Below are positions 32,491 through 39,354 of a stretch of 61,750 nt of DNA, piece by piece. The stretch comes from a virus. Numbering within the stretch: position 1 is the first letter of the stretch; each line of letters begins with the position of its first letter. The stretch covers positions 1 through 61,750 of IMG/VR virus record IMGVR_UViG_3300025168_000086; one strand, given 5' to 3'. The translations under genes and the position numbers were made by a program. Under the pieces are notes generated by a model. It had not been told where the DNA came from, made no database searches, and saw nothing but the letters and a program-made list of their open reading frames with translations.

Positions 32491-34353
32491 ATGACATACA
32501 AACCAGAAAACGAAGCCGCAATTGCATATTGGACAAGACCACAGTACATTGACGTAAGTGGTAAGACGAAAATCGGCGTAGCAGCATACGCACTCGAAGG
32601 AATCGAGAAAGTAGAATTCTATCTACATGATGCAGAGAAGATCCCAACACAACTCAGTGGAGATTTTAATCTAGACGGTAAAGTAAACGTCGGAGATTTG
32701 AACTATATCCTCGCAAACTGGGGAACCGTTGGACCAAGAGATCTTGTAAAGGTGCTCTCCAACTGGGGTGCAAAACAAGAATACTCAAACATTCTTGGCA
32801 TTGCTACAGAAGAACGTCTCAACGAAGAGACTGGTGAACTCGAATGGTTCTTTGAATTCAATCCTGTACAGTTCAAGCACGGAGAGCGACTTCGCATCAG
32901 TGCAAAGGTCTACCCCAAGGTTGGCATTCCCCTTGAATTAAAGGGTTCATTCCTCGACTACCCATCAATCTGTGGACTCGATGTATTCCCAAACAACCAG
33001 ACATGGGGACCAGACTATGATCCCGCATTCTATGTAAGTGGCAAGGGTAACGACGAGACTGGTGATGGTTCCAGAGAGAATCCATTTGCTACGATTCATA
33101 AAGCAGCGTACCATGGTCTTGTTAAGGGTGACACCAACGCAGGGCGTGTCATCAAACTACTCGAAGGTGAACATAAACTTGCATCGAACAGCGAAGACCG
33201 TGATCTTCGAAGTGTAAACTCGTCTGGTATGAAAGACGATCAGTGGGTGACAATTGAAGCCGCAGTTAAGGCAGATCTATGTCCTATCGTCGGACAGCAT
33301 AACGGCACATGGAAGTGTAAACTCTACTTCAAAAATGTCCACATCGTACCCGATACAGTAGAAGATGGTGATGGCATACTCAACGGTGGAAGACAAAGCA
33401 TGTACTGTTTCGACAACTGCTTGATCGAAGGAAAGACTAGAGAGCAAGGCAGTGAAATGACAAAGAGTGGACCGCATATCTTCTCGATCGGTTCTACATG
33501 GAAGCGACACTTCCAACCCGCAATGCGTATCGTTGACATCCAGTCACACTATGATCTGTGTCTCGGTGATATTATCCTCACTGGTTATTCTCATCTTGTG
33601 TCGAATCTATCGACATCTCGTCACGGTTGGCATCTCGATGACGATGGTACACCACCACCAAAGAGTGGAGTCCATGTAGACTTGGTCCAGACTCACACTG
33701 GTGGTAAAAATGATACCAAAATTGTTCAGGAGAACATCATCATTCGGTATGTTACTGAGTGGGATCGAAATGGTGGACAACAATTGTTCGGTTCGTTCGG
33801 AAGAAACGATCTAGAGGAATCTGAATTCAGAAACTTTGCGTTCGTAGGAAACCGAATCGCTCAGTGGGCAGGTATCGATGACGAGAACTACCCCGGAGTT
33901 AGACGTGAAGATGGTAGTCTTGTCGTTGGACGAGCAAGAATGTTTGCATGGGGTGTACACAACACTCGCAACTGCTTGTTCCAAGACAACATCATGTTCG
34001 GTAAAGGTAACTGGAACGGTATTGAAACCAAGAACAAGTACACAGGAGAAGAAGTCGAAGTCCAATACCCATTTGAAAATGGTTACGGATCTCCCATGTA
34101 CACCAACGTCATGTGGCGAGACAATTATCGTACACCAGATAAGGAAGAGTATTTCATGCCGACTCCAGATGCTACATCAGGACAGGGAAGTGGTACACCG
34201 GAGGAACTTCGATTCGATCCGGAAACGATGACCTTGCCTTGGACGAGTCCTGCTACGGGTGTTCACTATGAAGGAGATGCATCTAAGTTAGCAAGTCACA
34301 AATGGAATGACTACGCCAACAACGATGATATACTAGAGAAGTGGGATAAGTAA
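32491..34353 (+). CDS. Beta-helix protein with embedded dockerin-like motif (620 aa)
   Basis: Start at ATG 32491 (MTYKPENEA) is preferred to 32482 because AAAGGA at 32475-32480 is then ten bases away. An Ig-like stretch at 1-60 (YIDVSGKTKIGVAAYALEGIEKVEFYL) is interrupted by a dockerin-type Ca-binding loop, DFNLDGKVNVGDLNYILANWG (about 55-75), and a degenerate second copy (RDLVKVLSNWG). From AFYVSGKGNDETGDGSRENPFATIHKA onward it is a right-handed beta-helix of the DUF1565/pectate-lyase-like type with Asn-rich turns. The order parallels the 4909-8238 protein. The G-D-x-N-x-D-G..LxNWG form is, to my knowledge, typical of Planctomycetes. Probable host-binding adhesin or polysaccharide-active fibre; activity not shown. 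Confidence 0.65.
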   Translation: MTYKPENEAAIAYWTRPQYIDVSGKTKIGVAAYALEGIEKVEFYLHDAEKIPTQLSGDFNLDGKVNVGDLNYILANWGTVGPRDLVKVLSNWGAKQEYSNILGIATEERLNEETGELEWFFEFNPVQFKHGERLRISAKVYPKVGIPLELKGSFLDYPSICGLDVFPNNQTWGPDYDPAFYVSGKGNDETGDGSRENPFATIHKAAYHGLVKGDTNAGRVIKLLEGEHKLASNSEDRDLRSVNSSGMKDDQWVTIEAAVKADLCPIVGQHNGTWKCKLYFKNVHIVPDTVEDGDGILNGGRQSMYCFDNCLIEGKTREQGSEMTKSGPHIFSIGSTWKRHFQPAMRIVDIQSHYDLCLGDIILTGYSHLVSNLSTSRHGWHLDDDGTPPPKSGVHVDLVQTHTGGKNDTKIVQENIIIRYVTEWDRNGGQQLFGSFGRNDLEESEFRNFAFVGNRIAQWAGIDDENYPGVRREDGSLVVGRARMFAWGVHNTRNCLFQDNIMFGKGNWNGIETKNKYTGEEVEVQYPFENGYGSPMYTNVMWRDNYRTPDKEEYFMPTPDATSGQGSGTPEELRFDPETMTLPWTSPATGVHYEGDASKLASHKWNDYANNDDILEKWDK

Positions 34354-34371
34354 AATTTAAACACTTTACAG

Positions 34372-34408
34372 AAACACCGGTTGGGGGACATCTCCAACCG
34401 GTGTTTTT
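34372..34408 (+). terminator. Intrinsic terminator after the dockerin/beta-helix gene
   Basis: AAACACCGGTTGG pairs with CCAACCGGTGTTT around a 9-10 base loop, followed by T residues to 34408. Confidence 0.9.
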
Positions 34409-34462
34409 AATTAATAAAATACAAAATTTATACAAAAAATAGCATATTTAGCCATATATACT

Positions 34463-35221
34463 ATGATGTCAAAAAACAAACTAGTAGCATATGCAGTGAG
34501 CTTGCTAGTCGTCATGAACCAACTCTCAGGCTGTTCTACATTAGAAAAGTCTTCACAAAAACCCACAGAAAATCAAACAGAATCACCACCAGAATTTAAA
34601 CCATTCATCCCTCTTGATGATAATGCGTTTGGTTTTGTAGGATCTCTACGTCGTTCAACAGGTAAAGTTCTAGGTTCCGCTGTTCTGATAGAAACAAATG
34701 TTGCACTTACTGCGGCGCACTGTTTAATTGATACCGATATTTCATACGTAGAATTTGCTGGGAAAAACTACCCAATCGACTACACCATATGCTACGAAGA
34801 CGGAACACATATAAACCACGACATTGGGTTAGTATTTCTAACAGAAAATGTTATTGGAGTTAATCCAGTTAGCAGAATTGATGACGTTATTAGTAGCATA
34901 AAAAAATGGGATTATGTTACAACAATTGGCTACTCTAGGGGATTTAAAAAGGCATCGTCACTCAGCACATTTCGATACTACGGTGTTCTATACAACGAAG
35001 AAAATCAAATCAAGATGCTACCACATAATGGGAGTATCTGGTTTGGTGACTCTGGTGGTGGTTTATTTTGGTTTGGTCCCAAAGGATTTCAATTAATAGG
35101 AATCCTAATCAGCTTTTCACAGATTGACGGAACAATCATAGAAAATTCATCTACTCGTGTTGATTGTTATCAAAATTGGATAGATCACGAAATAGAGAAG
35201 AATAAAGAATTAAATTCTTAA
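34463..35221 (+). CDS. Lipoprotein trypsin-like serine protease (252 aa)
   Basis: Signal peptide with lipobox: LLVVMNQLSGC, acylation Cys24. A Ser/Pro/Glu linker leads to a chymotrypsin-fold domain with the whole triad: H86 in LTAAHCL, D120 in HDIGLVFL, S197 in GDSGGG. The N-terminus of mature trypsins is replaced by a linker, so zymogen cleavage is not expected. A phage-coded protease anchored at a membrane could cut surface proteins, exclude other phages or process virion proteins; none of this is shown by sequence. ATG at 34463 or 34466; TATACT directly precedes, and no ribosome-binding site is visible. Converges with the RuvC-like gene, stops overlapping by four bases. Confidence 0.8.
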   Translation: MMSKNKLVAYAVSLLVVMNQLSGCSTLEKSSQKPTENQTESPPEFKPFIPLDDNAFGFVGSLRRSTGKVLGSAVLIETNVALTAAHCLIDTDISYVEFAGKNYPIDYTICYEDGTHINHDIGLVFLTENVIGVNPVSRIDDVISSIKKWDYVTTIGYSRGFKKASSLSTFRYYGVLYNEENQIKMLPHNGSIWFGDSGGGLFWFGPKGFQLIGILISFSQIDGTIIENSSTRVDCYQNWIDHEIEKNKELNS

Positions 35222-35784
35222 ATCATAGTATATTTTATATTATCATATAAACACTTACAAACAAAATACGCATCAACAATATCTGATACGGGGTTAGTTA
35301 CGCCTGTTTTGTCTGGAGTTATAATTTTAGCTAGATTATGAGTTGTTTCCCGGTGAAAAGCACTGTGCATGTCAGCTTTATTTGCATTACCTTTCCCACA
35401 AGCTCTCTTCTTAACTTCAGACGGAGTTATAACTTCTACTGGAATATTATTCTGAAAGAATTTATATTTTAGTATGCCAGTATTTTCTGCAATATGGAAT
35501 ACTCTACCCTTTGCACCATAGGCATATCCCTCTAAACCAACTTGATCACAACCATAGCAAACATCGGCTGCCCATGCGGAAATTGTATCATATCGTTCAC
35601 AGTCGTGATTATATTCTTCAAAAACACTACCATGTATATTTGACAAAAAAGTCTTTGCATATTTTTTAGTATCTGTAAGATAGTAAAATTTACATTTATT
35701 AAAAGAGAAAGTATCGGTAATTTCTCCCCTATAAACACAAATTGCTGGACCACACAATGAATAATCGATTCCGGCTATTAACAT
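35218..35784 (-). CDS. RuvC/RNase H-fold Holliday-junction resolvase-like protein (188 aa)
   Basis: Four acidic residues at RuvC positions: D7 in IAGIDYSLCGPA, E85 in VGLEGYAYGAKG, D168 and D171 in NPVSDIVDAY. Also ITPSEVKKRACGKGNANK, the basic loop seen in phage RuvC-like proteins. Resolvases of this type cut recombination or replication junctions before packaging; T4 uses the unrelated gp49, and several marine phages use RuvC-like forms. RBS AAGGA precedes ATG 35784. First gene of the minus-strand half; activity inferred from motif. Confidence 0.75.
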   Translation of the reverse strand: MLIAGIDYSLCGPAICVYRGEITDTFSFNKCKFYYLTDTKKYAKTFLSNIHGSVFEEYNHDCERYDTISAWAADVCYGCDQVGLEGYAYGAKGRVFHIAENTGILKYKFFQNNIPVEVITPSEVKKRACGKGNANKADMHSAFHRETTHNLAKIITPDKTGVTNPVSDIVDAYFVCKCLYDNIKYTMI

Positions 35785-35840
35785 AATTTTTCCTTCTAAG
35801 TAGTTATATTAAATAAATACATCAAAAGAGGAGAAATAAA

Positions 35841-35915
35841 ATGCCAGTAATTAATATCACTAGAAAAAGTATTCGGTACAAAATAAAGAACATCAAGAGA
35901 GTATATTCGTATTAA
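35841..35915 (+). CDS. Possible 24-residue basic peptide
   Basis: AGAGGAGAAATAAA-ATG is a textbook ribosome-binding site and spacing; the peptide reads MPVINITRKSIRYKIKNIKR then VYSY, positively charged. Upstream TAAATAAATA (35809-35818) resembles a late promoter. It ends six bases before an 11-bp hairpin. Too short for family assignment; translation is plausible but unproven. Confidence 0.35.
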   Translation: MPVINITRKSIRYKIKNIKRVYSY

Positions 35916-35947
35916 AAATAACAAGAGGGGACTAACGTCCCCTCTTG
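35913..35947 (-). terminator. Hairpin acting as terminator of the porin transcript
   Basis: CAAGAGGGGAC (35922-35932) and GTCCCCTCTTG (35937-35947) form a perfect 11-bp stem, TAAC loop. Read on the minus strand it is followed by TTATTTTTAAT, terminator-like, for the porin gene ending at 35998. On the plus strand it precedes the repeated 23-base motif. Confidence 0.7.
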
Positions 35948-35969
35948 CACACGGATAGAGGGTGATCCA
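35947..35969 (+). other. Second copy of the 23-base pseudoknot motif
   Basis: Identical to 26187-26209 at 22 of 23 positions; the only difference is A for G at 35959. GGAT/ATCC and GGGT/ACCC pairings are both possible again, with a 1-base rather than 11-base loop before ACCC. It lies between the 24-aa reading frame and the 3' end of the porin gene; orientation is unresolved. Confidence 0.6.
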
Positions 35970-35997
35970 ACCCCCCAGTATAATATAACTTTATATA

Positions 35998-37026
35998 TTA
36001 AAAGCTAACAGTCAACATGCTCTTGATGAGATACTGTCCGTCAGTGGTGGAAGTTTCCCATCCAGTATTGGTAAGATCATACCCAGAATCGACTGCGTTT
36101 AGCGCATACCCGAAAGAGTTGGTCCACCTTACATTGGAATTAAAGATAACATTCGCACCAATAGTAGCGAGATTTAGATCCGAATTGACGCCATCCATGA
36201 CACCATATTCGTACTGACCAAATAGCTGTACGTCATGGCTAAGAAGATAGCTGGCAGTACCAACGACAGAATAATTACTCCAACTGTCGTTGACTCGGTT
36301 CGACGCAACATAAGCAGCATCAAACTTAAATTCGCCACACTCTACACCAGCATCAAACGTAAAGCTATCGTAACTATCGGTAGCAGTCTGTTCGTTTGCA
36401 AATGCACCACCAAGAGTGATGTTCTCAAAACCATCATATTCTACGCGTCCACTAAGTCCGTAGTCATTGTCACCAAAGCTACTGTTGTCAGTGTTAAAAC
36501 CATCATTGTATGATGCGTAGAAAGAAAAATCATCGAAGCTCTTGCTGACTTCGATACCCTGTGACCAACCTTGGCCATATGTGAGGGCTGTGACAGTATA
36601 GTCACCAGTGACAAGCGTGGTTGGATCAGAGACGTACCCGCTATAGAAGCTGGTAACGAACTGCCCCGCCTTCACATCAAAACCACCGATGTTCTTACTG
36701 AGGAAAGCATCCTTCAGTACAAACTCGGTGTCACTCCACTGACCACTTACTCCATAGTCAAATCCATAAACCTCACCCGAAAAGGCAATTCGAGCACGAT
36801 CAATGTCAAATCCCCGAGTTGTTTCGTTTGATCCACCAGCGTTCCATAGATAACGGAACTGAATGAAACCAGAAACATCCACGGTGACGGGAGATTCTTC
36901 AGACTTGAGACTCATGTGAGTCATCGAGTCTTCGCGAACACCCATGATAAGCTCATGGACATTTACGTTTTCGGCTGCACCAGTCATAAGAGGTGCAGAA
37001 AGAAGTACTGTTGCGATATTAATCAT
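35998..37026 (-). CDS. Outer-membrane porin (OprP/OprO-like), 342 aa
   Basis: Signal-like N-terminus MINIATVLLSAPLMTGAAEN, though without the usual positive charges; an in-frame stop just upstream rules out an earlier start. Then a short helix-prone region and TVDVSGFIQFRYLWNAGG...FDIDRARIAFSGEVYGFDYGVSG, the pattern of phosphate-selective-type porins (GFIQ.RY...F...R.R..F.G). The remainder alternates polar and aromatic residues as in a beta barrel, and the last residues (MLTVSF) end in phenylalanine, the BAM-targeting signature. RBS AAAGGAGA. A 64-aa membrane protein lies 21 bases upstream. Phage-borne porins are rare; lambdoid phage PA-2 carries the Lc porin that blocks reinfection. Function here is inferred. 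Confidence 0.75.
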   Translation of the reverse strand: MINIATVLLSAPLMTGAAENVNVHELIMGVREDSMTHMSLKSEESPVTVDVSGFIQFRYLWNAGGSNETTRGFDIDRARIAFSGEVYGFDYGVSGQWSDTEFVLKDAFLSKNIGGFDVKAGQFVTSFYSGYVSDPTTLVTGDYTVTALTYGQGWSQGIEVSKSFDDFSFYASYNDGFNTDNSSFGDNDYGLSGRVEYDGFENITLGGAFANEQTATDSYDSFTFDAGVECGEFKFDAAYVASNRVNDSWSNYSVVGTASYLLSHDVQLFGQYEYGVMDGVNSDLNLATIGANVIFNSNVRWTNSFGYALNAVDSGYDLTNTGWETSTTDGQYLIKSMLTVSF

Positions 37027-37047
37027 AGTAGATCTCCTTTAGTGGCT

Positions 37048-37242
37048 TCAGCCACCCCAAGTAGTAACTGAGTCCCAGATGGTTGCGATCGCATCTCGGA
37101 ACCAGAGGACACCATCCCATGCGAATGGGACAAGGGCGAGACTGATGAGGAGGGATCGGGTAATTCCAATCTTTCCAAGCCAGCTCTGTACAAAATCTTT
37201 ACCGCAACCTGCGGCGGGGCAATCTCCAGTAGTTTTACTCAT
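37048..37242 (-). CDS. Small membrane protein upstream of the porin (64 aa)
   Basis: Start at ATG 37242 (MSKTTGDCPAAGCG) has AAGGAG upstream, better than a further in-frame ATG at 37293. N-terminal CPAAGCG, then a hydrophobic helix (SLLISLALVPFAWDGVLWF) and an aromatic tail. No family recognised. Same direction as the porin, 21 bases apart, so probably one mRNA; it may help porin deployment or act at the inner membrane. Confidence 0.6.
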   Translation of the reverse strand: MSKTTGDCPAAGCGKDFVQSWLGKIGITRSLLISLALVPFAWDGVLWFRDAIATIWDSVTTWGG

Positions 37243-37317
37243 AGGTTTCTCCTTGTATAAGAGTATAATGTGTCCATGCTCCGACGAACACACTGGATTA
37301 ATAAAAGTTCTATTGTA

Positions 37318-39282
37318 TCATGAATTAGTTGTTAAGTCAACTACTTCACATGAATTTCCTGAACAAGCAAACGTCTGCGTTCCCGCTGTATTGTCTTCTT
37401 GTTCGTACTCTCCCAATCTACTCCAATCCACATCTTGTGGCATGGAAGCTAAAAGTTCTTTGTACTCTTCATCAGTGCAATCCTGATAAGGAGCTTGTCT
37501 ATATGTATGATCCGAGAATGGTAAGAATGATACACCGGAGACATCATCAAAATGTTCCCACACCCATGCCCCAACTTCCATCCACTCAGACTCTTTGACT
37601 GAAACGGTTATTGATGGTTTGTGTTCACACCAAAACTTCTGATACTTTAACCAAAGTTCCAGTTGTTCTAGCGCAGTAAGATCCATACGGAACACTGCAT
37701 TTTTTGGTGCCTTCATTGGGAATGAAAATACCATTGTATGTTCTGGCTTCATCACATCAGGTTCACATGGAAATCCAATTTCATCCATAAATGTACATAA
37801 TGGATCTTTGATATCTGCACGAACAGTACGAATATAATTTGGGTTATGTCGAGCATGAATCCCAGAAGCAGCGTCAACTAACTGAGAGACAGTTCCACTA
37901 GGTTTTACGCATGTAATAGCAACAGATTCATTTATTCCAATATTCTTTGCTGTCTTCTTGTTCTCTACTATTGCGGTAGTCTTCAGATGCGTTAGAAGCT
38001 CTTCTAGTCCCTTAGACTTACCGTTAGTGAGCTTACAATCCATGATACCTGTCATTGATACACCAAGAAGTCGTTCATCTTCACAATTACGTTCCCACTC
38101 ACTTGACAGATACTTAAAGTTAGTTAGAGTTGACTGCCAAGTTCCCAGAATCGTAGCAAGACGCACTTTGCGTTCAAGGGATTCTTTCGTATCGTCTCCA
38201 CGCACAACAATCTCGGTGAGGTTACAGAATTCTTTATCACGGAGAATGATCTCACTACATGGGTTGGTACCAAATTCATGATCAGTTTCTCGCAATCGAT
38301 AACCATCACCCATAGATTCTCTATGATTATTTGCATGTTCAATTTGTTTCTTGGCCGCATCTCGATTGAAGATACCACGCTCACCGGACTTACTCTTGTA
38401 GAGTGAAACCCATTCCTCCATAAACGTACCAATCTCAGGCTTCTCTCTATATGCTACTGAATTATTCGATAATGCTCTTTGTGGGTCGGAAACCCACCAC
38501 TGTCCGTGCTTCGCATCACGCATCCGTTCATCGGTAAGCGACGAGAGTGAGATAAGGGCACTTCTTCGTACTCCCCCAACCACGACAATTTCAGCAATCT
38601 TACAGATGACATCATGACACTCGATTGATGTGAGTTTTCTTCCAGCAGCTTTCTGATAGGTATCCACCGTGAATCGGAATAAATCGTCCAATGGCTCCGG
38701 ACCCGAAGCTCTACCACCGAAAGTTTTGAGTTTTGCTCCGGCAGATCTAACTTTAGATAAGTCCCATTTCGGAATCTGACCTCCAATAAGAAGGGAGTTG
38801 AGTTCCTTATATGCTTTAGCCCAACCCATCTTACTATCCTGTACAACAATGGTCGTATCACTATCTTCAAATTCTTCTGCAATTGTAGGAAGTTTCTTAA
38901 GGAAATCACGTTCGACACTAAACCCAACACCAGTACCACACATAAGTACATATAAAATTTCATCAAAGGCACGAACTCTACCTGAACTAGCAAAGGAACA
39001 ATTATATCCTGCAATGTTGTCTCGCTTAAGAGCTTCTCCGGCCGTCATGAGTGCTCTCATCGAAGGCATGACTTCTAGGTTAAGAACAGCAGTTTCGAGT
39101 TCTTCTCGTTCCTTCTTTGATACATTGTAATTATGAAACTCCTTAAGGTGTTCCTCAAAGAAGTTAAAATAACGACTAACAGTTTCAGACCAAGTCTCTC
39201 TCCTGCCTATTTCCGGTAACCATCTAGAGTAACGGGATAGGTGAATAAACGACTGATATAAACTTGGTAACTCTGTACTCAT
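37318..39282 (-). CDS. nrdJ: Adenosylcobalamin-dependent (class II) ribonucleotide reductase
   Basis: Monomeric RTPR-type class II enzyme, 654 residues (Lactobacillus leichmannii RTPR is about 740). It reduces ribonucleotides to deoxyribonucleotides using 5'-deoxyadenosylcobalamin, so it needs no oxygen and no NrdB radical subunit. Active-site set: C95 in GYNCSFA; C342-x-E344 in GTNPCSEIILR (thiyl-radical cysteine and its glutamate); C353 in EFCNLTE, the redox partner of C95. The C-terminal CSGNSC (C640, C645) is the swinging dithiol. Other RTPR landmarks: MPSMRALMTAG, GTGVGFSVE, GGVRRSALISL. It feeds the replication operon with dNTPs; the CobS/CobT-like genes elsewhere in the window may relate to its cofactor. 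RBS CGGAG precedes ATG 39282. Confidence 0.88.
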   Translation of the reverse strand: MSTELPSLYQSFIHLSRYSRWLPEIGRRETWSETVSRYFNFFEEHLKEFHNYNVSKKEREELETAVLNLEVMPSMRALMTAGEALKRDNIAGYNCSFASSGRVRAFDEILYVLMCGTGVGFSVERDFLKKLPTIAEEFEDSDTTIVVQDSKMGWAKAYKELNSLLIGGQIPKWDLSKVRSAGAKLKTFGGRASGPEPLDDLFRFTVDTYQKAAGRKLTSIECHDVICKIAEIVVVGGVRRSALISLSSLTDERMRDAKHGQWWVSDPQRALSNNSVAYREKPEIGTFMEEWVSLYKSKSGERGIFNRDAAKKQIEHANNHRESMGDGYRLRETDHEFGTNPCSEIILRDKEFCNLTEIVVRGDDTKESLERKVRLATILGTWQSTLTNFKYLSSEWERNCEDERLLGVSMTGIMDCKLTNGKSKGLEELLTHLKTTAIVENKKTAKNIGINESVAITCVKPSGTVSQLVDAASGIHARHNPNYIRTVRADIKDPLCTFMDEIGFPCEPDVMKPEHTMVFSFPMKAPKNAVFRMDLTALEQLELWLKYQKFWCEHKPSITVSVKESEWMEVGAWVWEHFDDVSGVSFLPFSDHTYRQAPYQDCTDEEYKELLASMPQDVDWSRLGEYEQEDNTAGTQTFACSGNSCEVVDLTTNS

Positions 39283-39354
39283 AACAAAAATCTCCGACTA
39301 TATTGTATAAAAACACTATTATATATGGTTTATTTAATAAGTAAACATAAAAAA

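Noticed and set aside
36571-36831. Plus-strand frames inside the porin region
   Set aside because: Lie opposite a barrel gene with coherent signal peptide and C-terminal Phe; no start signals.
39306-39350. Inverted repeat GTTTATTT/AAGTAAAC downstream of the 1257-aa gene
   Set aside because: Weak AT-rich stem without a clear T-run; not enough to call a terminator.
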